From Raineya sp. (lineage in GTDB: Bacteria; Bacteroidota; Bacteroidia; Cytophagales; Thermonemataceae), in the NCBI GenBank assembly GCA_025454915.1, contig JALONN010000002.1, positions 300,750-364,749 on the forward strand: a stretch of DNA of 64,000 nt, in the 5' to 3' direction. Made by a program: the position numbers and the translations under genes. This document shows positions 54,608 through 62,984 of this stretch, in pieces. Every line of letters begins with the position of its first letter. The first letter of the stretch is position 1. The notes beneath the pieces were generated by a model, which saw nothing but the letters and a program-made list of their open reading frames with translations, made no database searches and was not told the DNA's origin.

Positions 54608-55339
54608 TCAAAATACAGAGCCCAAATAAACTTGTGTTTTTTTTACAAAAACCTTCTGATTATTCCATATTACTTCAACCCAAATATCATGTTCATTGTT
54701 TACAGGAAGTTTCTGTCCTTTTTGAGCAATACCTATCACCCAAGAAGCACCCGAAGGTGCAGACATTAAATAAGTATTACTTTGTGCAATAACTATTTCT
54801 TTTGTTTCTGGAATGATATTAAGGGAAATAACAGAGAAAAGTAGAAAAATTAACAATAAAATACCAGTTCTTCTATAAACAAATAACGATTGCTTTCTAA
54901 ATAAAAAAAACCAAGTAATAAGAAAACTTATTACACAAATACCTAAAACAATAAACTTATAATAATGATGGTATAAAATAGAAAACCATTTACGGTCTGA
55001 GAGTTCATAGCCTGCGAGCTCATAAGTATTAGCAGTGTTGCTGATTTTTTCTGAAATTCTAAGAGAAGGTTGCACCTGAAAGTACAAATTAAGCCAGTAT
55101 AAATAAGCTACATAATCTTGCTGTTTGTTGGCAATAATAGCTAAATGTAAAAGCATTTGACTTGAATATTTTTTTTCTTGATAGAAAATATCTTGATAAA
55201 TCAGGTTCGCTTTTGGATAATCTCCTTTCTTAAATAGAGAATCAGCAACAATTAAATTCTTTTTAAAACCTTGACTATAAGCATAGTTAAGTGTTAAATG
55301 AAAAAATAATAGAAGAAAATAAGTAATTTTTTTTATCAT
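54608..55339 (-). CDS. TPR/SH3-type membrane protein (BatE-like)
   Basis: 243 residues: signal peptide (MIKKITYFLLLFFHLTLNYA), a short TPR region (about 25-100; DSLFKKGDYPKANLIYQDIF), two transmembrane helices (about 125-145 and 155-175) and a C-terminal bacterial SH3-like domain (about 190-240; SNTYLMSAPSGASWVIGIAQ, VEVIWNNQKVFVKKTQVYLG). The TPR-TM-SH3 order is that of BatE-like proteins, though no other Bat genes lie nearby. The start region is divergent from the tRNA-Lys promoter. Confidence 0.65.
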   Translation of the reverse strand: MIKKITYFLLLFFHLTLNYAYSQGFKKNLIVADSLFKKGDYPKANLIYQDIFYQEKKYSSQMLLHLAIIANKQQDYVAYLYWLNLYFQVQPSLRISEKISNTANTYELAGYELSDRKWFSILYHHYYKFIVLGICVISFLITWFFLFRKQSLFVYRRTGILLLIFLLFSVISLNIIPETKEIVIAQSNTYLMSAPSGASWVIGIAQKGQKLPVNNEHDIWVEVIWNNQKVFVKKTQVYLGSVF

Positions 55340-55342
55340 TTA

Positions 55343-55375
55343 TTTGGAGGATATAAATTATTATTATTACCTTTG
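55343..55375 (+). promoter_or_regulatory. Bacteroidota-type promoter of tRNA-Lys
   Basis: TTTG (55343-55346), 21 bases, TACCTTTG (55368-55375), 37 bases before the tRNA start. Confidence 0.7.
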
Positions 55376-55412
55376 CAACGCAATTAAGGAAAACAGTTCC
55401 TAAAAAGCAAAT

Positions 55413-55485
55413 GATTCCGTAGCTCAGCTGGTAGAGCAATACACTTTTAATGTATGGGTCCTGGGTTCGAATCCCAGCGGGATCA
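55413..55485 (+). tRNA. tRNA-Lys (anticodon TTT)
   Basis: A 73-base cloverleaf. Acceptor stem GATTCCG/CGGGATC (one T-G pair), D arm AGCTCAGCTGGTAGAGCA, anticodon stem ATACA/TGTAT with loop CTTTTAA (anticodon TTT), T arm CTGGGTTCGAATCCCAG, discriminator A. CCA is not encoded. It stands alone with its own promoter and terminator. No copy of its 3' end, as an integration site would show, was seen in the window. Confidence 0.96.
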
Positions 55486-55489
55486 CTAG

Positions 55490-55524
55490 AACTCTCAAAA
55501 CTATGTGTTTCGAGAGTTTTTTTA
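55490..55524 (+). terminator. Terminator of tRNA-Lys
   Basis: AACTCTCAAAAC pairs with GTTTCGAGAGTT (one mismatch), loop TATGT, followed by a T-run. Confidence 0.82.
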
Positions 55525-55591
55525 TTATAGATTTGCTTTAAAAGCAGATCAAAATAGCTTAATAAATTCCCAATATAAAATAATATACTTT

Positions 55592-56623
55592 TTAGTTCTT
55601 TTTCATCCAATCAATCAACTTTGTTGTTTTACCCCCCCAATGGTTAACAATCCATTCTCTAGCCTTAGGATTGACTCCACTGCCAATATAATAGCAAAAA
55701 GCTTCTATATTCTCTGATTCGATTGTGCCCACAAAAAATGGTACATAAAAATCCCACCATAAACTTTTATTTTCCTCTTTACGCTTTTTTTGCATGTCTT
55801 TAAGCATCTGAAAAAGTAATTTAGTAGTTTCTAAAAAAATCACTTCTTCACTTTTCCCTTCTTTTATTTTATAAGCTCTGTTAGACTCAAGCAGGTTAAG
55901 TAACATAGCAGCTTGCCCAAATTCTCCTTCAAGTTCTTTTGGGTCAAGAAATACATTTATCATTCCAGGTCGGTTTTTATCTTCTTCTGATGCCCCTTGA
56001 AGCCCTTTGATTAAAAGAATATATTTCAATCGTGATTGGTCAGAATTAGGTTGTAACATCAAATAATAGTAATAGCAAAGTAATGCTTCTATTCTCTTTT
56101 TTTTTATTAACATCAAATCTCCCAAGACTGCATGTGTATCTGCTATTTTTGGTTCTAATGTGATAGCCTTTATAAAAGCCTTTTCCGCCTCATTATAATT
56201 ATCAAGAATAGAATATTGTATGCCTAAATTGTGATAGAATACATAGTTATCTCCTAATTTTTGTATTGCTTGCTTCAATAAAATAATACATTCTTGATTC
56301 TTATCTAGAAAATGCAGATTCGCTATATTTAAGGTATAAGCCTTTAATAAATAATCTCTATTTAGCTTAATCACTTTATTACCATACTGCAAAGATTTTT
56401 CATAATCTTTTTTATAATGATAAGTAAACGCCATTTCATAATTAGCCAAAGCCGAATTAGGAGCTAACTTCAGGACACGTTCATATACTTCTATAGCTTT
56501 ATCATATTCTTGCTTATCGTGGAACGTAACACCTACTTCAATCAAACTATCTACTTTTTTTTGAGAATAAAGAGATGATAATGAGAAGAATAGTAGTATT
56601 GGAATAAAAATTTGTTTTTTCAT
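55592..56623 (-). CDS. Exported TPR protein
   Basis: 343 residues with a signal peptide (MKKQIFIPILLFFSLSSLYS). Tetratricopeptide repeats fill about 25-200 (YDKAIEVYERVLKLAPNSAL, YEKSLQYGNKVIKLNRDYLL, YNEAEKAFIKAITLEPKIAD, EALLCYYYYLMLQPNSDQ). The C-terminal region includes LWWDFYVPFFVGTIESENIE and a Trp-rich end. TPRs of this type bind other proteins; the partner is unknown. It stands between the tRNA and the esterase cluster, 111 bases from the next gene. Confidence 0.75.
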   Translation of the reverse strand: MKKQIFIPILLFFSLSSLYSQKKVDSLIEVGVTFHDKQEYDKAIEVYERVLKLAPNSALANYEMAFTYHYKKDYEKSLQYGNKVIKLNRDYLLKAYTLNIANLHFLDKNQECIILLKQAIQKLGDNYVFYHNLGIQYSILDNYNEAEKAFIKAITLEPKIADTHAVLGDLMLIKKKRIEALLCYYYYLMLQPNSDQSRLKYILLIKGLQGASEEDKNRPGMINVFLDPKELEGEFGQAAMLLNLLESNRAYKIKEGKSEEVIFLETTKLLFQMLKDMQKKRKEENKSLWWDFYVPFFVGTIESENIEAFCYYIGSGVNPKAREWIVNHWGGKTTKLIDWMKKN

Positions 56624-56693
56624 AAATATCTAAACTTAATCTCAATACAATATACAATTTTATTTTGTAAGTTTATAAAGCAATTTTTGCAAA

Positions 56694-56728
56694 AAAAATA
56701 GGCTCCATTTTAAATGGAGCCTATTTTT
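56694..56728. terminator. Terminator after the DUF900 hydrolase cluster
   Basis: AAAAATAGGCTCCATTT and its complement form a stem of about 16 bp, with T-runs on the minus strand just past the stop at 56735. Confidence 0.85.
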
Positions 56729-56734
56729 ATAACA

Positions 56735-57778
56735 TCAGGATTTTGGTAAATACTTGGACTTATCACCTTTTAAAACTCTTATCACATCATCTACAACCAT
56801 CTGTGATGAGTAATAATACCAATGATTCATATGGTTTGTAATTAACCCGACACCTTGGTCATCTCTAGTTTCGGATACATTTACATCAAAGACATCTGTA
56901 AGAGAACTATTGACATATCTTCTACCATATTTACCCAAACGATTGCTAAAGTTTTTGGTATATTTAGAAATACTGAGTACATGATCTTTATCATGATAAT
57001 AAATATGTACTCTTCTGCCAAAATCTATGAGTTGATAAAAAGCCTCTTGAGGTTCAAAAATATTATACTCTACATCAGGTGCCATGAGTAATATTTGATC
57101 AAATAATTCGGGAATACCAACATTTTCTTTAATCAATTCCTTCATGGTATGTTCAAGAACCCTGTTTCCCATAGAATGAGCCATGAGGTGTATTTTCTTG
57201 TTGCAGGCAGGGTTTCGTTCTTGAACAAGCGTTTTTCTCAGAAATTTTAAGGCTTTTATAATACCTCTTGCCAAAGCTTCACCAGAACGAATAGCATCTT
57301 TTTTATCATCGTGGTAATGATATGGAACAGCAGGCGACCTGCCAGGCCAAGTAAATATAAGAAGATGCCCGATAGGCGAATTAGGGTTTTCTACATATTT
57401 TTTATGAAGATTATCAATTGTATCTTGAAGCTTTTTAAGATTGGTATTGAAACCATGAATAAAAAATAGTGTATCTGATTCCTCTATACCAGAGGAATTA
57501 ATTACAGTATTTGCTGTAAAGGCTTTGTACAAATCTGTGAAAAAACGAGTAGAGCCTTTGAGTTCTATGTTTTGGGAGTTTATTTCTATGTTTGAAGTAG
57601 CTTTTGCATAATCTAAATCTGCATCTGTTTGAGGCTCAGGGAATACATTAAACTCTTTTGTACTAATATCGTAACTTCCAAAACGCAGATTATCACCTAC
57701 TGCTTCTGCTGTTTCTTTACCATCTGGTCGGATAGTACCATCTGGGTTTATTTGTCGGTTGGTGATGAAGTATATCAT
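56735..57778 (-). CDS. Alpha/beta hydrolase of the DUF900 type
   Basis: 347 residues without signal peptide. The oxyanion region SDTLFFIHGFNTNLKK (near 103), FTWPGRSP (near 140) and the nucleophile elbow HLMAHSMGNRVLEHTM (Ser near 201) give the DUF900 esterase/lipase-like fold. A later His, for example in NHMNHWYYYS, can complete the triad. Its ATG overlaps the stop of the 74-residue gene (ATGA), so the two are coupled. It is the last gene of a five-gene minus-strand run. Substrate unknown. Confidence 0.82.
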   Translation of the reverse strand: MIYFITNRQINPDGTIRPDGKETAEAVGDNLRFGSYDISTKEFNVFPEPQTDADLDYAKATSNIEINSQNIELKGSTRFFTDLYKAFTANTVINSSGIEESDTLFFIHGFNTNLKKLQDTIDNLHKKYVENPNSPIGHLLIFTWPGRSPAVPYHYHDDKKDAIRSGEALARGIIKALKFLRKTLVQERNPACNKKIHLMAHSMGNRVLEHTMKELIKENVGIPELFDQILLMAPDVEYNIFEPQEAFYQLIDFGRRVHIYYHDKDHVLSISKYTKNFSNRLGKYGRRYVNSSLTDVFDVNVSETRDDQGVGLITNHMNHWYYYSSQMVVDDVIRVLKGDKSKYLPKS

Positions 57779-57999
57779 GAAATACCAAGTTTTTCTTTGA
57801 TAACTTTCATATCATTACCAATGAGTTCTCCCAATAGCTTAAATCTATCTTGGGCATCTTTTTCTATGCTAATTTTACTTTTTTCGATCTCATTTAATAT
57901 CAAGTAAGTAGCAACAGCAATATCTGAAATATCTCTTTGGGTACTTTCAAAACTTTTTTTTGTTGTATCCCATTTCTCTAAGAATCCTTTTATGTTCAT
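57775..57999 (-). CDS. Small helical protein, unknown
   Basis: 74 residues, helical, no signal (FLEKWDTTKKSFESTQRDIS, EIEKSKISIEKDAQDRFKLL). It overlaps the DUF900 hydrolase start by 4 bases. Could be a partner or inhibitor of that enzyme, by position only. No family recognised. Confidence 0.5.
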   Translation of the reverse strand: MNIKGFLEKWDTTKKSFESTQRDISDIAVATYLILNEIEKSKISIEKDAQDRFKLLGELIGNDMKVIKEKLGIS

Positions 58000-58027
58000 A
58001 AAATTTTAAAATTAAAAAGTATAAAAT

Positions 58028-58255
58028 TTATTCGTCAAAAGCACAAATAGCTGTATTACCGTTGCTTTTTGCTTTTTCTGTAAAACCTTTTTCAAAACCA
58101 AATAAATAATCATTGCTTTTATCACAAGCAACACGATGATTGACTACTGTACCTGATGCATCTTGTTCTATACAAGAAATGCATCTTTCCTTTCTGCAAG
58201 AAATAAAAACTAAACATGCAAAAAGATAAGCCATAATAATTTTAATTTTTTTCAT
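58028..58255 (-). CDS. Small Cys-rich lipoprotein
   Basis: 75 residues with lipobox F-I-S-C (MKKIKIIMAYLFACLVFISC). The mature part contains C-x3-C-x2-C and two more cysteines (ERCISCIEQD, HRVACDKSND, AICAFDE), so disulfides or metal binding are possible. It lies 7 bases downstream of the 522-residue exported protein. Function unknown; small lipoproteins beside hydrolases can be immunity proteins, but nothing here proves it. Confidence 0.55.
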   Translation of the reverse strand: MKKIKIIMAYLFACLVFISCRKERCISCIEQDASGTVVNHRVACDKSNDYLFGFEKGFTEKAKSNGNTAICAFDE

Positions 58256-58262
58256 AAGGGAT

Positions 58263-59831
58263 TTATTTTTTGGTTAATGTTTCACTAAAGTTTTTGGTAT
58301 TTTGGCTAGAAAAATTGTAGGTTATACTAAAGTACTGCCCAATTTTGAATGCTTTTACAGTTTCAGGCAATTCAGGTAGAGAATTTCTAGGATAAGGTCT
58401 ATTTTCTTCATATCGCCCTGATAAGACATTGACAGGAGCACCTGTGATTCCTCCAGAAAGTATAATTCTGTCTTTATTACCAATTACAACACAACCACCT
58501 AAAGAGTATCTTACAGCATCTGTAAGATTTGTGCTGATTCCTATTGCAGTACCAAAGCTAAAAGGTGACTTGAAAGGTTTATTGATATAAACATTTAATT
58601 GAGTACCTAAAAAAGGGATATAAGTATTTCTATCTTTTTTCCTGACAATAGTAACTGTATCATTCCCAAATAGAGAATTATCATAGTAGTATTCTCTATC
58701 ATTGAGATTAAAATTAAACACAAGCCCAGCACTTACATCAAACCTTAACCCTCCATAAGTGTTTATAATTGTTTTAAACTTTTCTTTACGATTTTTGTAG
58801 TTTGAAGCATTTTTATTAGGTTCTATAGATATCTCCAATTCAACTTTATCTATATTATTTAAATCATATTCCTTAATATTAATTTCATGGTTGCCTCTAT
58901 CAAAACCATCTATATGAATTTTACTAATATTTCCTGTAAATTCCTCTATTGAATTTGATGAAAAAAAGGCTATTGCTTTTCTATACTTCTCTTGAAGAGT
59001 TTTTAACAAAGTTTTTAATTCTAAGAAAGCTTTTTTTGTGGACTCTTCTAAGTAGTTGTTTTCTCCTATAATAGCTTCTATTACATCAACTTCTGTTTCA
59101 GCTTCACTAATGATAAATAATTGTTTTTTTAGTAAATCTAAATACTTATTTGTAATGGATGATATTTGAGTCATAGGTATCAATTCCTTAGGCACATTAG
59201 GATTTCTCTGGATATCATTAAAAAAAAATGTATTAAGCAAGTTTTCAGTATCTTTTTTTTTATCATTTGTAGTCTTATCACTTATTAATACATAATATAG
59301 CCCCTGATAATATAAAATATACTGATTGAATTCTTTATTATAAGAACTGTAAGTATTATCTTTTAGGTATGAATTCAAATAATTCTTAATATTATTAATT
59401 CTCATTTTAACTTCATTATCTCCATTAAAAATACGTTTAAAGTATAATTTTGAATCTCTATCAAAGTATGTCTTTGAAGATGTTATGCTTGTAGTAAAAA
59501 CAGGGATTTCATCTAATATCTTTCTGCCTGTTTCCACTATAGGTAAAAGACTATTATATGAGTTAATAATGTTGGAATTATTGGATGGATTCAAATAATC
59601 TTGTTTAGAATTATTAATATTTACATTGTAGTTAAAAAGATTAATGTTTTTTATTTTAAATTCTATTCGACCTCTTTCACGCACCCAATATTTTTTTGGA
59701 TGTGGTTCAAGAATGTCATTCTCAAAATCATACTCAATATTGAGTAGATATTTGTCTGTTTTGTTCTGTGCGTGGGTAAATATTTGTAAAAACATTAAAC
59801 CAAATGCAACTAAAATTCTTTTCGTGTTCAT
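58263..59831 (-). CDS. Exported protein with coiled N-half and barrel-like C-half
   Basis: 522 residues with a signal peptide (MNTKRILVAFGLMFLQIFTH, then AQ). The first about 300 residues are helical and rich in Asn, Lys and Ile. The C-terminal about 200 residues alternate like membrane strands (RFDVSAGLVFNFNLN, PFLGTQLNVYINKPF, FSFGTAIGISTNLT, YSLGGCVVIGNKDR, IILSGGITGAPVNV), suggesting an outer-membrane barrel. It is the second gene of the amidase cluster, 48 bases after the amidase. Family not recognised. Confidence 0.55.
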   Translation of the reverse strand: MNTKRILVAFGLMFLQIFTHAQNKTDKYLLNIEYDFENDILEPHPKKYWVRERGRIEFKIKNINLFNYNVNINNSKQDYLNPSNNSNIINSYNSLLPIVETGRKILDEIPVFTTSITSSKTYFDRDSKLYFKRIFNGDNEVKMRINNIKNYLNSYLKDNTYSSYNKEFNQYILYYQGLYYVLISDKTTNDKKKDTENLLNTFFFNDIQRNPNVPKELIPMTQISSITNKYLDLLKKQLFIISEAETEVDVIEAIIGENNYLEESTKKAFLELKTLLKTLQEKYRKAIAFFSSNSIEEFTGNISKIHIDGFDRGNHEINIKEYDLNNIDKVELEISIEPNKNASNYKNRKEKFKTIINTYGGLRFDVSAGLVFNFNLNDREYYYDNSLFGNDTVTIVRKKDRNTYIPFLGTQLNVYINKPFKSPFSFGTAIGISTNLTDAVRYSLGGCVVIGNKDRIILSGGITGAPVNVLSGRYEENRPYPRNSLPELPETVKAFKIGQYFSITYNFSSQNTKNFSETLTKK

Positions 59832-59879
59832 AATAGTAAAAATTTAGTGTGTGTCAGTTTAAAAAATGGAGTGTGAAGT

Positions 59880-60674
59880 CTATTTCTTTTCGTAGTCTGC
59901 AAGGGTTTTTGCCATTTCGATGAGTTTGGGCTGGGGGCTTACGTCTGTTTTCCAAGAGATAAAGCTATTGTGGGTATAAATGCCCGCTACACCATCAATT
60001 CCTTTTTGGCTTACTTGCCACATCTCAGCTTCTCGGTAAGCAAGTGGCACACCAAAACGCATAGCATTAAGAAGCGTCCAAGATTTGAGGGCTTTTATTT
60101 CTTTTTCGGTATAGGCTTCATAATATTTATAACCCTTATAATTGAGCTCAATAGCTTTATTTTGAGGAAATGAATGACCAGCCCAATTTTGAAGCTTTCC
60201 ATTTTTCTCTTCAAGACTGCCCCAATTACAGATTTCAACGGCTACACTTTGTTGGTTTCGGGCAAGATTATTAAGGTGTTGCATGCCAATATGGTGAGCC
60301 CAATAGCTTTCATCATAGCCTCTAAAAACACTACCATCATCTACAATACCTACAGCTGTGGCTACATGCACCACACCGTCATTTCGCCACCAATCGAACA
60401 TACCACGAGCATTGTCCCAGCCAGCCGAATGATGCCACACAATTTGGTTTTTAGGATAGGCCTGTTTAAAATAATACCCTCCAAAATTTTGGAGTTCGAC
60501 TACATTCAGAAGTTTCTGATAAAGAGCGTTGTAGGTCATCAAGCCTGCCAAACCATCTTGGGCAAGGTGTTGGCTTTTCTGAAAAGCTTTGATGCTATTA
60601 AAACCTAATTCTGAGAGGAGATTCATCAGAATATTTCGGCGGGGAGTTTTTTGGTTTTCGGAGATGATTTCCAT
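59880..60674 (-). CDS. N-acetylmuramoyl-L-alanine amidase (amidase_2/PGRP type) without signal peptide
   Basis: 264 residues. A short peptidoglycan-binding-like N-terminus (about 14-55; LLSELGFNSIKAFQKSQHLA, then QDGLAGLMTYNALYQ) precedes the zinc amidase domain (about 65-215). VWHHSAG (H81/H82) supplies the first ligand, VATAVGIVDDGSVFRGYDES the core, and WAHHIGM and the WAGHSFPQNKAIEL segment may supply others. The C-terminus repeats GVPLAYREAEMWQVSQKGID. There is no signal peptide, so export would need a holin, lysis or a dedicated system. It heads a five-gene run; an inverted repeat (60685-60725) lies 11 bases upstream. Confidence 0.75.
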   Translation of the reverse strand: MEIISENQKTPRRNILMNLLSELGFNSIKAFQKSQHLAQDGLAGLMTYNALYQKLLNVVELQNFGGYYFKQAYPKNQIVWHHSAGWDNARGMFDWWRNDGVVHVATAVGIVDDGSVFRGYDESYWAHHIGMQHLNNLARNQQSVAVEICNWGSLEEKNGKLQNWAGHSFPQNKAIELNYKGYKYYEAYTEKEIKALKSWTLLNAMRFGVPLAYREAEMWQVSQKGIDGVAGIYTHNSFISWKTDVSPQPKLIEMAKTLADYEKK

Positions 60675-60684
60675 AAATCCATAA

Positions 60685-60725
60685 AAGTTTAGATATGACG
60701 AAAGGCTGTTTTTTTATCTAAACTT
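60685..60725. promoter_or_regulatory. Inverted repeat ahead of the amidase gene
   Basis: AAGTTTAGATA (60685-60695) and TATCTAAACTT (60715-60725) are perfect 11-bp arms with a 19-base spacer, 11 bases before the amidase ATG. It could be an operator or a 5' leader hairpin. Confidence 0.5.
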
Positions 60726-60747
60726 ACACATAAAAAAGTTATCACAC

Positions 60748-60764
60748 ATCAGGGAATCCCTGAT
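60748..60764. promoter_or_regulatory. Palindrome ATCAGGGA-A-TCCCTGAT
   Basis: Two exact 8-bp arms around one central base, between the amidase cluster and the receiver gene. Its G+C content is high for this region, so it is less likely by chance than the AT-rich palindromes; an operator is likely. Confidence 0.5.
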
Positions 60765-60800
60765 TTTGCACTGGTGTAATAAAATAATTTTTATTCATAA

Positions 60801-60849
60801 AAAAAAGACTACAAAGTTGATTTTTTGCATAAAAATCAACTTTGTAGTC
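60801..60849 (-). terminator. Terminator after the stand-alone receiver gene
   Basis: A perfect 19-bp stem (60807-60825 and 60831-60849) with a 5-base loop. On the minus strand it is followed by a T6-T8 run (60806-60799). It lies 87 bases past the receiver stop. Confidence 0.75.
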
Positions 60850-60876
60850 CTAAAAATAGATGTAATATTTGTTCTT

Positions 60877-60909
60877 AAAGTCAAGCTTTGATATTCAAAG
60901 CTTGACTTT
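60877..60909. repeat. Second perfect hairpin downstream of the receiver gene
   Basis: AAAGTCAAGCTTTGA (60877-60891) and its exact complement (60895-60909) with loop TAT. No T-run follows on either strand, so it may be a pause, an mRNA-stabilising structure or an operator rather than a terminator. Confidence 0.5.
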
Positions 60910-60935
60910 GTATTTTACAAACTCATGAATTTATC

Positions 60936-61346
60936 TTAAGAAATTGAAGCAGAAAAATGAGCTTCAACCAACTCCTTGAGCATGGTGGTGGTTAGGGGTT
61001 TTCTTCTAAAATCTTGAATAACTTTCATGCTTTTTGCCTTTTCTTCTTCATGTAAACTGATAGAAGTAGTCAGCATCACTACCATAATTTTATCTTTGTG
61101 AGGCATATCAAGATTTTGATAAACATCCAAAAAATCCCAGCCATTCATAATGGGCATATTGATATCTAAGAGTATCATATCTGGAATAGGATTATTAGAA
61201 TCATTTAGGTACTCCAACGCTTCTTGCCCACTTTCTACAATCTTACAATGATTAGCACAATCTGTTTGATTAATGACTAACTGATGTAGAAAATTGGTAG
61301 GTTCATCATCATCTATTAGGAGTATAGAGTTTAATTTTTGTGTCAT
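60936..61346 (-). CDS. Stand-alone receiver domain (Rcp1-like response regulator)
   Basis: 136 residues: receiver domain with D12-D14 acidic pocket, phospho-acceptor Asp61 in MILLDINMPIMNGWDFL and the conserved Lys in DFRRKPLTTTML. The pattern and length fit Rcp1-like single-domain regulators, which act by protein contact or relay. No kinase is directly adjacent, but it lies 107 bases after the NarL-type gene on the same strand. Confidence 0.9.
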   Translation of the reverse strand: MTQKLNSILLIDDDEPTNFLHQLVINQTDCANHCKIVESGQEALEYLNDSNNPIPDMILLDINMPIMNGWDFLDVYQNLDMPHKDKIMVVMLTTSISLHEEEKAKSMKVIQDFRRKPLTTTMLKELVEAHFSASIS

Positions 61347-61453
61347 ATTATTTTATAAACTTTGTTCAAAATTATTATATTTTTTACAACAAGCCAAACT
61401 TATATAAAATTGTCTAATATTTTTTGAGCTAAAAAGATACACCTCTTCAAAAA

Positions 61454-62119
61454 TTATAAAACAACCCAACCCATCCTTACAGCATACAAAATAATACCAG
61501 AAATAGATTTGGTACCTATTTTAGTCATAATATTGATTCTGTGGGTTTCCACAGTTTTTACACTAATCGAAAGTCTTTCTGCAATATCTCTGCTTCCCAT
61601 TTCATGACAGATACACAAAACAATATCTTTTTCTCTTTCTGTAAGTAAAGCAGTATTTTGGAAGCTGGGTATGTGTTTCTCATGGTTATTCTTAAGAGCC
61701 AATCTCAAATTTTCTGTAAAATAAATATCTTTATAATGGACCTCTTCAATGGCTTTAATGACTTCTTGGGGTTCACAATCTTTACTCAAATAACCATTGG
61801 CTCCTAAATCAAGGAGATAAGTGGCATAACGTTCTTGTGGGTGTGAAGACAGAATAATAATTTTGATAGGATGTTCAGGAAACTTCATCTTGATTTGTCT
61901 GGTAACTTCTATGCCATCCATATCAGGGAGTTGTAAATCCAATAAAAGAACATCAGGGGTATTAAAACCAGATTCTAAATATTGTATAAAAGCAATTCCA
62001 CTTGCTTCTTCTAATACTACTTGTATAGAATCTCTGAAACTCAAGATATTAGCAAGTGATTTTCGAAAAAGAATCTGATCATCAATTAAAGCAACTTTAA
62101 TGGGTTCAGGTGTGGTCAT
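61454..62119 (-). CDS. NarL/FixJ-type response regulator
   Basis: 221 residues from the ATG at 62119 (a TTG at 62128 gives three more). The receiver has the ALIDDQ acidic pair, phospho-acceptor Asp61 in VLLLDLQLPDMDG and Lys in NGYLSKDCEPQEVI. A LuxR-type helix-turn-helix follows (about 153-215; LTEREKDIVLCICHEMGSRD, IAERLSISVKTVETHRINIM). It starts 45 bases after the second HisKA_3 kinase and is the natural target of both kinases. Confidence 0.93.
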   Translation of the reverse strand: MTTPEPIKVALIDDQILFRKSLANILSFRDSIQVVLEEASGIAFIQYLESGFNTPDVLLLDLQLPDMDGIEVTRQIKMKFPEHPIKIIILSSHPQERYATYLLDLGANGYLSKDCEPQEVIKAIEEVHYKDIYFTENLRLALKNNHEKHIPSFQNTALLTEREKDIVLCICHEMGSRDIAERLSISVKTVETHRINIMTKIGTKSISGIILYAVRMGWVVL

Positions 62120-62164
62120 GTAGTGCAAAAGTATGGTGTTTTGCTAACAATCTACACAAAAAAC

Positions 62165-62923
62165 TCAAATAGGCAAAGCAATTTGTACACAAAAACCTTG
62201 AGAAATGTCTAAAAATTTCATATCTCCTTGGGATGCATTAACTCTACTTTCAATATTTCTTAAACCCAATCCTTTTTTCTGAGCAACATGAGTCTGGTCT
62301 ATTCCTTTTCCATTATCAGTATACTCTAAAATAGCCCTTTTACTTTTTTCAGATAGGTTTATAGAAATTAGTTTGGCTTCAGCATGTTTTAATGTATTTT
62401 GAGATAATTCTAAAACAATTCTGTATAAGGCTAACTCTTGTTCGTAAGAGAGTTTATGGTCTATGGTATAAGAAAACTGTATTTCAATCAAATCTTTGAT
62501 ACTCTCAAAAAACTGTTTTAAACTATTTTCTAAACCAAAAGTAGCAAGAAATGTAGGAGATAATTCATGTGAAAGGTTTCTGATTTGATTTATAGACCTT
62601 TCTAATAATTTTTTACTTTCAGTAATAGAATTTTGTACTAAAAGAGGGTTATTAATGATTTCGGGTAAAAAAGCAATCTGCATTTTGGCTGCTGCCAAAA
62701 TAGAACTCACCTCATCATGTAGCTCTTGTGCGATTCTTTCTCTTTCTTTTTCTTGAGATTCAATACTGACTCTGGTAAGGTCTTTTTGCAATCTGATTTC
62801 ATTTTTATATAATTTTCTTTGAAACTTAACTATCAATAAAATAATAACTACACCTAAACTAAAAATGAGAAGTGTACCTACTACAACAATGAAATTTAGC
62901 CAATTTTGCCCAAGGTCATTCAT
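62165..62923 (-). CDS. HisKA_3 (NarX-type) sensor kinase, second copy
   Basis: 252 residues: one N-terminal transmembrane helix (about 13-32), a coiled coil, HisKA_3 dimerisation with ERIAQELHDEVSSILAAAKM (His69), and HATPase_c (ALYRIVLELSQNTLKHAEAK, DNGKGID, GLGLRNIESRV). No extracytoplasmic sensor domain is present beyond the short N-terminus, so input may come through the membrane or a partner. It is paralogous to the gene at 62985 and 61 bases downstream. Confidence 0.92.
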   Translation of the reverse strand: MNDLGQNWLNFIVVVGTLLIFSLGVVIILLIVKFQRKLYKNEIRLQKDLTRVSIESQEKERERIAQELHDEVSSILAAAKMQIAFLPEIINNPLLVQNSITESKKLLERSINQIRNLSHELSPTFLATFGLENSLKQFFESIKDLIEIQFSYTIDHKLSYEQELALYRIVLELSQNTLKHAEAKLISINLSEKSKRAILEYTDNGKGIDQTHVAQKKGLGLRNIESRVNASQGDMKFLDISQGFCVQIALPI

Positions 62924-62984
62924 ATTTAGTATATAATTATAATAACAAAACCAAATTAAATACTAAACTTCAAATTGACAAATT

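Noticed and set aside
55413..55485. tRNA-Lys as an integration site for a mobile element
   Set aside because: No integrase, no direct repeat of the tRNA 3' end and no change in composition next to it.
55287..55610. 107-residue minus-strand open frame crossing the tRNA-Lys
   Set aside because: It contains the well-known false translation of a tRNA antisense strand (PAGIRTQDP, QLSY) and overlaps the tRNA, its promoter and its terminator.
59880..60674. Amidase as a sign of a prophage
   Set aside because: No capsid, tail, terminase, portal or integrase genes are in the window; the gene may be phage-derived but a prophage is not supported.
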